Origin: Pseudomonas weihenstephanensis
GTDB lineage: Bacteria; Pseudomonadota; Gammaproteobacteria; Pseudomonadales; Pseudomonadaceae
Reading direction: 5' to 3'
NCBI RefSeq assembly: GCF_001043055.1
Contig: NZ_JYLF01000006.1
Span: 124,001 to 188,000 of the forward strand
Length of the DNA stretch: 64,000 bases
Shown here: one piece after another, positions 17,917 to 27,300 of the stretch
How positions within the stretch are numbered: the stretch's first letter is position 1
How the letters are laid out: each line of letters starts with the position of its first letter
Translations under genes and position numbers: made by a program
Notes under the pieces: model-generated
Database searches by the model: none
Told to the model about the DNA's origin: nothing
What the model saw: the letters and a program-made list of their open reading frames with translations, nothing else

Positions 17917-20271
17917 ATGCGCGTTATACGAATGTCACGATGGTTTTCCTCAGAAAGTATGCCACATGCTCTTCTGTTGGGTGCTTTTGTTGTGGCGAGC
18001 CCCTCTGCGGGCGCTGTACTCATTGAAAATGGAACCACGATTACTATAAATGCTGGCCATCCTAAAACGGACTATACGCTGCGCACAGGGGCCACACTTA
18101 ATATTGATGGAGGCACGGCTGACCAGGTGAGTTCAAATGCCTCCAACCTGAACATTAATAAAGGTGATACCGCAGAAATTGTTGGATTAAACGGTTCGGT
18201 ATTAACGCTCAGCGGCGCTACGGTAACGGGTACTGTGGGCAGTGGTCTAGGCATTGAATTGCACGAGAGTGAGGCAACAATATCAGCAGGCAGTACGGTT
18301 ATCAGTGACGGTATTGGACTTAATGCAATGCAGAATTTGGGGGCGTTCACGGGGTCTACATTTAATGTGTCTGACAGTACGATTATTGGCACTACAGCCG
18401 GTGCCCAAGCGTCAGGGCATAGCGCACTTAATTTCACTAACTCGCATGTTGAAGCGACAGGCGAAGGCAGCGCTGGACTCATTCTGTTCAGTGCGGATGT
18501 GACAGCCAAAAATAGCAAAATTATTGGCGAAGCCAATGGCATCAGGGTGTTTAGAAACGGATCTACTAATCCCAAGGAAGGCAATATAGTTCTAGACGGT
18601 ACATCTGTTCAAGGTGTTACCGGTTCTGCGATTCTTGTGGATGGGGCTGGGCGTAAAATCCCTGACGTCAACCTGGATATTATTAACGGCTCGACACTGC
18701 TAGCGGGCAATAACCTCTTGTTGGATGTCACAGGGGGCGCCACGGCCAACGTGAATGTTTTAGACAGTCATCTTGAGGGCAATATCAAAATGTCCGGGGA
18801 CAGCACGGGCAATCTTGATTTCACTCATGGCTTCCTGACGGGCGATGTCATTGCCGAGGCAGGAAGTACAGCGCGTATTACTTTGGACAAGGCCTCCGTA
18901 TTTACCGGCAATGTGGACAATATTGAGAGGGTTGTCATCAGCAACGCTTCGCGTTGGAACATGAAGGGTGACAACAGCGTGGGTACGCTGGACTTGCACG
19001 ACGGCACGGTCGATTTCGGTTCAAGTACCCCCGGCACCTTTTACCAGTTAAATGCTGAGCATCTTTCTGGCCAAGGTACGTTTGTCATGGACGTCGATAT
19101 GGCTCGCAGCATGGGCGACAAGCTCAATGTGACAGGAGAAGCCACCGGCAGTCATAGTCTGCTGGTCACTGCTACGGGGGCTGATCCAGTCAGCAACCCT
19201 GCCGACTTGACTCTGGTGCATATCGCGTCCGGTGATGCGACGTTTGGCCTGGCCAATGCCGCGCCCCGCGTTGATCAAGGTACTTACTCTTATGCGCTTG
19301 AGTCCAAGTCTGATGGTGCTGGTGGTACAGAGTGGTTTTTAGGTGCCAACAAGCACATCAGCCCTAGCGCAAGTTCGGTGTTGGCCTTGTTTAACACAGC
19401 GCCTACTGTTTGGTACGGAGAGCTGAGTTCTTTACGCAGTCGTATGGGTGAGCTGCGTTTCGATGGTGGCCAGTCAGGTGTCTGGATGCGTTCGTACGGT
19501 AACAAGTTCAATGTCTCTGAAAGCACTGGGCTGGCTTATAAACAAACCCAGCATGGTTTCTCGTTGGGCGCCGATGCGCCCCTGCCCATCGGTGATGGAC
19601 AGTGGTTAGTAGGGGTCCTGGGGGGGACCAGCAAATCGGACCTGGACTTGAGTCGTGGTACTTCGGGCACGGTGAAAAGCTACTACGTAGGTGCCTACAC
19701 CACCTGGCTTGATCAAAGCAGCGGCTATTACGTCGATGCTGTGCTCAAGTACAACCGTTTTAGCAACCAGGCCAAGGTTTCTATGAGTGATGGCGCACGC
19801 GCCAAGGGCGACTACGACAACGCCGGTCTTGGTGCATCTGCCGAGTTCGGGCGTCACATCAAGCTGGACGATGGTTATTTCATCGAACCCTTTGCCCAAG
19901 TTGCGGGTGTTGTGATTCAGGCTAAGGATTACGGCTTAAACAACGGGATGGAAGCAGAAGGTGATCGTACACGTTCATTATTGGCCAAAGCGGGCATGAC
20001 CGCAGGGCGTAACGTGGCATTAAAAAATGGGGCCATAGTTCAGCCTTATATTCGGGCAGCAATGGTTCATGAGTTCGCCAAAAACAATGAAGTTCAGGTG
20101 AATAACAACGTGTTTAACAATGACCTGTCGGGTTCACGTGCTGAGTTCGGTGCGGGGCTGGCAGTGTCAGTCACGAGCAACCTGCAAGTGCATGCAGACT
20201 TTGACTATGGCAACGGCAAAAATATTGAACAGCCATGGGGGGCTAATGTGGGGTTACGCTACAGTTGGTAA
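17917..20271 (+). CDS. pertactin-type autotransporter
   Basis: 784 residues, a type Va secreted surface protein. A signal peptide with a hydrophobic core (ALLLGAFVVASPSAGA) spans about residues 1-34. A passenger of short beta-helix-like repeats rich in G, T, N and S (about 35-500) follows. The C-terminal 12-strand beta-barrel (about 515-784) begins GVWMRSYGN and ends with the typical aromatic LRYSW. The passenger resembles pertactin/AIDA-like stalks; no protease triad or RGD is seen. The ATG has CGGAG seven bases upstream. A T9 terminator follows, so the gene is its own unit. Its location between the Ig-module genes suggests a surface-interaction role. Confidence 0.9.
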   Translation: MRVIRMSRWFSSESMPHALLLGAFVVASPSAGAVLIENGTTITINAGHPKTDYTLRTGATLNIDGGTADQVSSNASNLNINKGDTAEIVGLNGSVLTLSGATVTGTVGSGLGIELHESEATISAGSTVISDGIGLNAMQNLGAFTGSTFNVSDSTIIGTTAGAQASGHSALNFTNSHVEATGEGSAGLILFSADVTAKNSKIIGEANGIRVFRNGSTNPKEGNIVLDGTSVQGVTGSAILVDGAGRKIPDVNLDIINGSTLLAGNNLLLDVTGGATANVNVLDSHLEGNIKMSGDSTGNLDFTHGFLTGDVIAEAGSTARITLDKASVFTGNVDNIERVVISNASRWNMKGDNSVGTLDLHDGTVDFGSSTPGTFYQLNAEHLSGQGTFVMDVDMARSMGDKLNVTGEATGSHSLLVTATGADPVSNPADLTLVHIASGDATFGLANAAPRVDQGTYSYALESKSDGAGGTEWFLGANKHISPSASSVLALFNTAPTVWYGELSSLRSRMGELRFDGGQSGVWMRSYGNKFNVSESTGLAYKQTQHGFSLGADAPLPIGDGQWLVGVLGGTSKSDLDLSRGTSGTVKSYYVGAYTTWLDQSSGYYVDAVLKYNRFSNQAKVSMSDGARAKGDYDNAGLGASAEFGRHIKLDDGYFIEPFAQVAGVVIQAKDYGLNNGMEAEGDRTRSLLAKAGMTAGRNVALKNGAIVQPYIRAAMVHEFAKNNEVQVNNNVFNNDLSGSRAEFGAGLAVSVTSNLQVHADFDYGNGKNIEQPWGANVGLRYSW

Positions 20272-20341
20272 GTAACCCATGCGCGATTTAGCTCAATGGC
20301 TAATTGAGAGCGCCTGCGCATAACAGGTAATGTCCTAAACA

Positions 20342-20381
20342 CCTCAATCTCCCTGTTAGAGGACGATTGAGGTTTTTTTTT
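20342..20381 (+). terminator. intrinsic terminator of the autotransporter gene
   Basis: CCTCAATC/GATTGAGG stem with an inner CTC/GAG pairing is followed by nine T residues. Confidence 0.9.
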
Positions 20382-20409
20382 GCGGGGATTGTGGGTGTTG
20401 TCCGTGTTT

Positions 20410-20434
20410 AAAAAAACGCCTCGGATGAGGCGTT
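20410..20434 (-). terminator. intrinsic terminator of Ig-module gene C
   Basis: Read on the minus strand, AACGCCTC-ATCC-GAGGCGTT is followed by a run of seven T residues, 18 bases after the gene stop. Confidence 0.9.
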
Positions 20435-20451
20435 CATGGACGTTGTTTCCG

Positions 20452-23400
20452 TTACCTTTTTAGGTACAGTGCGTCCCACATAATAAAGTCAAAGAAAGGG
20501 AAGGAGGATCCGTTCAGTAGGTTGTACGCCCAATACTTCTTAGGGAAAAAGAACGCTTCATCTGATGTCCAGAGCGGCCCGCCAAAGGGGAAACTACTTC
20601 CCCCGAATGTCTGATAAATCCGTGACATGTCACCACGCGACGGTAGAAAGCCTCCTTTTGACTGTGCGAATCGGGTTAATGAGGGCTGTGATCCACTCCC
20701 TGCATACAGGATCTGGGTGACACCTGTAACGATCACGCGATAGGTCTGCCGCTGTCCCGCTCTGTCCTGCACAGTAATCGTGGATTGTCCGTTGCCGAAT
20801 GCACGGACGTACCCGGATCTGGAATCGACTTTTGCAACGTCGGTATTGGACGAGTAATAGGTGTAGGCGGGAACGCCGCTGCTCGGGGTTCGCGTAAGTG
20901 AGTTCCCTGAGCCGTGCTGAGATTGAACTTGCCCTTGCGGGAAAATATAAATATGCCCGGATAAACGTGCGTCAGAGGTATCGATGACGAGTGGCGGTGT
21001 GGCTACCGTGATAGTAAAAACGCGTGCGGATGAAGTAAGGCCACTCCCGTACAGCGCTTTGGCTGTGATGCTATGAGATCCCGTAGCCAGCCCTGGCAGT
21101 GAATAGATCCAGTTTGCGTTTGAGTCTACGTTTGCCACTCCCTTGGACGTGCCGCCATCAAAGATCTCCACTTTCTCACTGGGCATTGCCGTGCCGGTTG
21201 CTGTGAAACTGGTAGACGTCGTTGCACCGCCGTTGGGGATTTCCGTTCCTCCCGAATCCTTGAGTGAGCTAATTAGCGGCACTATTTGAACGGTCACAGT
21301 GAAGGTCCACGGTGCCGAAGATAATCCATTGCCATACAACGCTTTAGCCGTGAGGCTGTGCACCGTCGAGGCCAATCCGCTGAGTGTGTAAGTCCAAATA
21401 CCCGCGGCGTTAACGTTTACTTTGCCTTTGCTAGTGCTGCCATCGTAAATTTCGACGCTTTTATTGGCCTCTGCGCTGCCGCTTACTGTCACGCTGGTGT
21501 CGCTGGTGCTACCTCCATTGGCAATAGCGGCCCCGCGAGAATCCTTTACTGAAGAGATCTGCGGCACGACTTCGTCCGTGACGGTGAACGACCAGATGGG
21601 CGAAGTCGGCTGGTTATCGTAGAGGCCTTTGGCGGTGATAGTGTGCGCTGACAGGGTCAGTCCGCTCAGTGTGTACACCCATTCTCCGGCACTACTTACG
21701 AGGGCTTGGCCTAAAGATTTTATGCCATCGAAAATTTCAACTTTTTCACCCGCCAATGCGGTACCAGCCAGTTTTAGTTGAGTTTCAATCGTGACACCAC
21801 CATTGGGGACCTCAACGTTTTTTGAATCCTTGAGTGAGGTAATGGCAGGAACAACCGGCTCCTCGATGGTCAGCGTCCAGGGGAGGGAGATCAATTGCGC
21901 GCCATACAACCCCTTTGCAGTAAAGCTGTGGCTGGCCACGCTTAGCTTGCCTGTTTCCAGGCCCCATTTGCCTGATGGACTAACGGCGGCTTCACCCAGG
22001 GAGTTGACTCCGTCGAATACTTCAACTTTGAATCTGGCGCGGCCTGTTCCAATCACTCTTAGGTGTGTATCGCGGGTGGTGCCACCATTGACGATATCTT
22101 TGCCGTTAGAGTCCTCGACCGAGGCAATGATCGGCGCTTTGTCTGCTTCCACTCTCAATGACAAAGTGGCGGAATAACGGTATTGCCCGTCTCTGGCTTG
22201 CAGCACGGTGTAACGCACCTTAGCACCTACATCTATGCTGGCTTCGATGTAGGAGTAGGGCACGTGAAAGCTGACAGGCTTGCCGGCTGACCCGATCGTG
22301 ATGGGTAGCCAGTCGTTGACGGTCCCTTCTGGCGAAAAAGAGGTCCAATAGTAGGTCACTACATCGCCCGGCTCGGTGCCCAGGTAGTTGATCCGTACAT
22401 CCGCACCGTTGGGCACCCACTCAGGCTCTAGTACATCATCTGGCGCCTGTTGAACTTTTGGGGCAGGCAATTCCTTACGTAATTCGCCCACATTTATCAG
22501 CAAGTGATCCGATTTGCTGGTACCGAATGTCTGCACGCGATCATCGTTGAACGCTGTGTAGGATAAATCCAGTCTTCCGTTCGCCAAACCTGCGAAGTGT
22601 TCAGGTTCCACATACAGGGTGATGACTTTGCCTGCCTCGTTACTGGTCACGGGATGCTGGATTTCATGAACATACGGGTTACCGCTGGCGGTGGTGCCCA
22701 GCCAGATGACATCGAGAGTGTCTCCCGCTTTGATCAATTGGGATGCTGGGATTTGCACCGTTGCCCAATTATTGGAGGGTTCCAGAGTGTCTCCGACGAC
22801 TTCAAGAATAGAGGGCGCTGCCAACGGATTAGCCTCACCGATTACTTTTGCAAAGGCCCTTTTTGAGGAGACGGGCGGGTCGCCATTGCCTCGCATGACA
22901 ATATAAGAGGCCACTGCGGACCCTTTGATAATGTCTTTGATTTTGGCGTTAGGCACGCTAGCTTCAATGATCGTAGGGATGTTGAAACCATCAAAGCGCT
23001 CTTCGTGAGGGACGATGCCACCATTCAAGGACGTCCCTAGCCAGTTCAAGATGATTGAATCGCCGGGGCCGAAATCACTGGTGCGAACAACGATTTGAAC
23101 AATCACATCCGCACTACCCAGCTGTTCGAAATCAATGATACCGGCTGAGTTGACATTCTTGATGATGGGCGCATCAAGGAGCCAACCGCCGGCCTCGACT
23201 GTCACGCTGGTATTTTTTGACCAGTCCTCGGAGAAATTCCACACCTCGTCGAATACTTGATATTCCACGAGCAGTTTGTTGCTGTCGCCTGCGGAGAGAA
23301 TCGTTTGTTGATCGACCAATACAGTGATTGGATCAGTACCGGAAGCCTCTGCCGGGGTGATAGGCCGGCGCAGAAAGACACTGCCCCACCTCAATTGCAC

Positions 23401-23970
23401 CGTGTCGCGGCGGAACCTGCCCGGATAGTTATCAATCACGACGGGCACACCCTTGCTGGCCCATTCGGCACTGACCCCGTTGTCGATGACGTCTTGGGGC
23501 AGACCCGGTTTCTTCAATTTTGAATGGCCGGGAAGATGTGGATCGCCATCCAGGCCGCCGGGCAAATCGAGCTTGACCAGTAAGGTGAGGGGGATGGAGT
23601 CTTCGGGAGGTGTTGTGGGGTTAACGCGGTTCAGCGTGTAATACACATCGTCTATCAGGCCGGGTACGATTTTGTCTTCTGGCAGATAGAGAAACAGTCG
23701 CGTATCAACTTCGGAGGCACTCACCCGCCGTGTGGCGATCTTGTTACCTGCGCCCCAGTAAATATCAATACTGTCGTTGGTGCTCATCATGTTGTAGGGG
23801 TCAATCGCGCAGAGCAGGCCGAACGAACTGCCATAAACCACACTGTGTCCTATCCCGCCATCAGCATCCACGACCGGTGTAGCCAAGCCTGAAATCAGGA
23901 TCGGGCGTAACGTGAGTGTCGAGTTGTCTTGGTTTACAGGCGGAAACAGGCGAGTTGTAAATCGAGTCAT
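20452..23970 (-). CDS. large Ig-module protein C with Big repeats and lectin-like tip
   Basis: 1172 residues. Residues about 1-610 consist of Ig-like modules with the GD-x-(V/I/L)-x-W pattern (GDSIILNWLGT, GDTLDVIWLGT, GDVVTYYWTSF). Residues 612-990 hold four tandem Big-type repeats of 94-95 residues, each opening with (V)P-x-I-x-S-(L/V)-(K/E)-DS. Then come a Big_2 domain (about 1003-1083, ending GNGQSTITVQDRAGQ) and a C-terminal piece (about 1095-1172, GGFLPSRGDMSRIY, LWTSDE, YWAYNL). That last piece resembles the C-type-lectin-like end of invasin-type adhesins. There is no signal peptide and no beta-barrel. GAGGAT seven bases upstream supports the start. It is probably an adhesin or ligand-binding surface protein, with an unknown export route. 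Confidence 0.8.
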   Translation of the reverse strand: MTRFTTRLFPPVNQDNSTLTLRPILISGLATPVVDADGGIGHSVVYGSSFGLLCAIDPYNMMSTNDSIDIYWGAGNKIATRRVSASEVDTRLFLYLPEDKIVPGLIDDVYYTLNRVNPTTPPEDSIPLTLLVKLDLPGGLDGDPHLPGHSKLKKPGLPQDVIDNGVSAEWASKGVPVVIDNYPGRFRRDTVQLRWGSVFLRRPITPAEASGTDPITVLVDQQTILSAGDSNKLLVEYQVFDEVWNFSEDWSKNTSVTVEAGGWLLDAPIIKNVNSAGIIDFEQLGSADVIVQIVVRTSDFGPGDSIILNWLGTSLNGGIVPHEERFDGFNIPTIIEASVPNAKIKDIIKGSAVASYIVMRGNGDPPVSSKRAFAKVIGEANPLAAPSILEVVGDTLEPSNNWATVQIPASQLIKAGDTLDVIWLGTTASGNPYVHEIQHPVTSNEAGKVITLYVEPEHFAGLANGRLDLSYTAFNDDRVQTFGTSKSDHLLINVGELRKELPAPKVQQAPDDVLEPEWVPNGADVRINYLGTEPGDVVTYYWTSFSPEGTVNDWLPITIGSAGKPVSFHVPYSYIEASIDVGAKVRYTVLQARDGQYRYSATLSLRVEADKAPIIASVEDSNGKDIVNGGTTRDTHLRVIGTGRARFKVEVFDGVNSLGEAAVSPSGKWGLETGKLSVASHSFTAKGLYGAQLISLPWTLTIEEPVVPAITSLKDSKNVEVPNGGVTIETQLKLAGTALAGEKVEIFDGIKSLGQALVSSAGEWVYTLSGLTLSAHTITAKGLYDNQPTSPIWSFTVTDEVVPQISSVKDSRGAAIANGGSTSDTSVTVSGSAEANKSVEIYDGSTSKGKVNVNAAGIWTYTLSGLASTVHSLTAKALYGNGLSSAPWTFTVTVQIVPLISSLKDSGGTEIPNGGATTSTSFTATGTAMPSEKVEIFDGGTSKGVANVDSNANWIYSLPGLATGSHSITAKALYGSGLTSSARVFTITVATPPLVIDTSDARLSGHIYIFPQGQVQSQHGSGNSLTRTPSSGVPAYTYYSSNTDVAKVDSRSGYVRAFGNGQSTITVQDRAGQRQTYRVIVTGVTQILYAGSGSQPSLTRFAQSKGGFLPSRGDMSRIYQTFGGSSFPFGGPLWTSDEAFFFPKKYWAYNLLNGSSFPFFDFIMWDALYLKR
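20995..22137 (-). repeat. four tandem Big-type repeats inside gene C
   Basis: The repeats start at residues 613, 707, 802 and 897. They share DS-x-G/N-x-x-(I/V)-x-NGG at the start, VE(I/V)(F/Y)DG in the middle, then W-x-Y-x-L-x-GL and H-(S/T)-(I/L/F)-TAK-(G/A)-LY. The protein repeats are clear, and the DNA copies have diverged. Confidence 0.85.
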
Positions 23971-24324
23971 TGTCTTATCCTCGAGGCGATGTTTTTTGTG
24001 TTGCGCACTGAAGTGGACTTAGGTTTGATCTAACGCCTGAGCCCTGTTGGCGTTGTTGTGCACCCGGCACAGAAGAAGGGGATTCCAATCATGGTTATGG
24101 CTTCCGCTGTAAACGAGAAGTACAGCAGTCGATCGTGATGCCACGGCTTGATCGCGCAATTGAAATATAAAGGGGGTTTCAATCACGCACGCAGGCGTGC
24201 ATCGTTGACGGCTGCTAACGTGCGTTTTTACGGGAAAAAGGATCCTCGGCATCGCTGATCTCTGGCTTTTTAACGGATCCGGCGGCCCGCAGGCGCGCCG
24301 GAATAATTGTTAAATGCAGGTTAA
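23971..24324. other. intergenic region between Ig-module genes C and D
   Basis: 354 bases without a gene. Two structures are visible: a dyad GCTGTA-N9-TACAGC (24106-24126), and a hairpin TCCGGCG/CGCCGGA (24278-24302) shortly after the stop of gene D, which may mark its transcript end although it lacks a T-run. No copy of the 20-bp operator found at 13162 and 28352 is present. Confidence 0.5.
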
Positions 24325-27300
24325 TCAGCGGGGCAGAGGTTTGGACGACGTGTGCTTAAGCAACCAGCGGTTTGCCATCAGTCCACGGCCGCGTGTCGCG
24401 TTTGTGGCCTTGTAGGTGACTTTATCTTTGAGGAAGTCCTGGACAGCGCTGCTGTTGCCACCACCGGTCGGATCCCCCCATGTCACGACACGGCCGTCGG
24501 AGGTCAGGGCTACGAAGGCATTGTTGTTGGCGTATATCGCTTGAACATCGGTCAGGTGCGAGGCCACAGGCGATACATCCCCACCGGTAGACGCCAGCCC
24601 CCATGCCACCACTCTGCCGTTTTTACGCAAGGCCGCAAATGCGCTGCCATTACCGGCTAGCTGTACGATATCGTCCAACTGCGCGATGGTTGTCGGGACC
24701 GTTCCGCCGGAATTGGCAGCCCCGCCCCAAGCCACAACATGACCGTTTTCCCTGAGCGCTGCGAACGATTGCCAAGTGCTCACGACAGACACGATATCAG
24801 TCAAACCGGCGATGTCGGAGGGGACGGTTCCTCCATACGAGGAATGTCCCCATGCCACCACCGATTTAGTCTCAAGCAGCGCGGCAAAGGCATACATATT
24901 CCCGCTAGCGATGTAATCGACATTATCGAGGCCAGCAATGTTTGCCGGGACGGCACCACCATAACTGCTATTGCCCCAGGCCACGATGCGTTTGTTTTCA
25001 CGTACGGCTGCAAACGCATAGTAATTACCAACAACTTGCTTGATGTCCGTCAGTCCAGCGATGTCGGCTGGAACGGTCCCTCCCGAGCCGGCGGCGCCCC
25101 AGGCAATCACTGCGCCATTGTTGCGCAGGGCAGTGAACGCGGTCGAGGAGCCGTAAATATGACGAATGTCGTTATACCCCGAGAGTTCGGCGGGGACAGT
25201 GCCACCACTAGAGGCTGTGCCCCATGCGGCGATCGTGCCTTCGGTTTTAATCCCGGCAAAAGCAACCGTATTGGGGATGACCTCTATAAAGTCCGACAGC
25301 GGTAAATTATAAGAACCGCCCTCGCTGGCAGTACCCCAGACCGCTACACGTCCGTCTACCCGGCGTGCCGCATAAGCACTGCGGGTGCAACTGACTTCAG
25401 CGACATCGTCATAGGTGATGATGGTCGCCGGAATCGCGCCTCCACTGGTCGCGTAGCCCCAGCCAGTCATGTCGCCTTTGTTGCGATGAGCGACGAAGGC
25501 CGAATAGGTTGAGTTATAGCTCTCATGGCCGGAGCCGATAATATTGGCCGGGTTTAAGTGGACGGCATCATCTGTGGTGCGTACGTGAAGGATCTTCCAG
25601 GGTGCTGTATCACGCCACACGGAGGCTGCCACCCAGCCGGTATCGCCCTGATACTGCCATTGAGCCGTAAGGGGTTGGTCAGTATTGGCGTTAAACGCCA
25701 TCAATATTTGCGACGAGCTATATGCCCGAGAGGTACTGCGGTTGTACCGCGCGCCCAGCACCTTGATCACACCTGAGCCGACCGCGCTCATGACGCTATA
25801 TTCTGCGCTCGCCGAAGGAGCCTGCGGCGTGCCGTCTGCACGCGCTACGTTATAGAACAGTTCAATATCGAATCCGTCATTAGCGATAACCGTCGCGTAC
25901 TCGACCGTGATTTCCAGATCTTCACCATCTTGGCTCACGGTTTTATTTTTCGACACCGTGCCACTGCCAGGCTGGCCTTTCCATTCAAGCGTGACCTGAT
26001 CGTTCTTTTTGAGGCCGGCCTTTTGAATCAAAACCGTAGCACCCTCGCGCACGTCACCAGGATTGAGAGTGTCCCCTTTAGCCTGCTTGATCTGCGGAGC
26101 CGGTAACTGGCTCTCAGCAAGGCTGACCACGAATTTCAAGGGAGCCGATGCTCTGTCGTTGGCCTCAGTGTCATACGGGTCCACGCGATAGGTCACGGTT
26201 ACAGTCGTGTCTAGGAACTTGATGGCGTCGGCATAGGGAACATAGAAAAGCACGGGTTTATTGTCCATGCTCCCGGTAATGGACCGGTAATCAGTGTAGG
26301 GAGCGGCTCCATTGTCAGCCGTCCACGTCATAAATACCTGATCCCCTGGATTCATTTCGTTTTTAGGGTCGTCAGGAGAACTGATCCAAGGTTCTATCGT
26401 GACAGTGACTTCGCCTTTTTCACCGATCCCTTTCAGGTCCAGAACCCCGCCCTCGACTACCCCTTCTATAGAAGCAGGGGTAAGCAGTTCGTTTTGAGCT
26501 TCGCCCACACTGAGTGGCAAAATGTTTGATTGGCTGATGTCACCGTTGGCACGTTCAACCCAGTAAGACGCTTCTATCGTGCCGCCCAGATTGGGCGTGA
26601 CGTGTTCTTTAGTTATCTGAAAAGGAATTTCGCGCGTAGCCGAACTGCTGTTGAGTTTGATCCAGTCTTGGGTCTTGCCGGTTTGAGAGCCCACCCAGTT
26701 GTAATACACAGTGTCGCCGGATTGTATGCCGTTATACATCGGCACAATCAGTGTGACGCCGCGCGGAAACAGCTCAGGATCGATGACGCCCTCCACCTTG
26801 TCGACAGAAGGCGCAGGCAACTCTGCCCGGGGTTCACCGACATTCAACCGGGCTGTATGCAGTGATTTACGTTCGGAACTGCTACCCATCAGTATGTAAA
26901 AAAGCTCTAGCGTTCCCCCCTCGATAAGCTTTAGGTGCTGCCCATCAATGTACATATTGATGGGTTGTTGGGCAGCCCACTCTGAACCGGTAATCAAGTG
27001 CGACCGCAGTTTTGGTAAATAGATGCTGCCGTCCGGCAGTGTGCCGAGCCATTGCAAGTCGATCGAATCACCAGCGTTCATGGAGGCGTCGAATGGAATT
27101 TCGATGGTGGTCTCGGTCAGCTCGGGGTCGAGCGCGCCCGCTGAGGCGTCGATAGCTGTTGGGGCTTTAAGCAGGTAAGGCTGTCCTATGACCATGACAA
27201 AAATGGCTTTGGACTGGCGTTTTCCGGAACCATTTCCTTTGGTCAGCTCGTAGGAAAACGCTACGGTAGTCTTGGCCAACTTACGCAGCAGGGGAACGGA

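Noticed and set aside
20283..20345. tRNA-like sequence after the autotransporter gene (TTAGCTCAATGG...GAGAGCGCCTGC)
   Set aside because: It resembles a D-arm and anticodon arm, but the T-arm motif GTTCGAATC, the U33 position and acceptor pairing are missing. The pairing CTCAAT/ATTGAG is better read as a plain hairpin before the terminator.
24270..24302. BamHI-like and AscI-like sites next to each other, hinting at a cloning scar
   Set aside because: The sites form part of a natural TCCGGCG/CGCCGGA hairpin in ordinary GC-rich intergenic DNA, and no vector sequence is seen.
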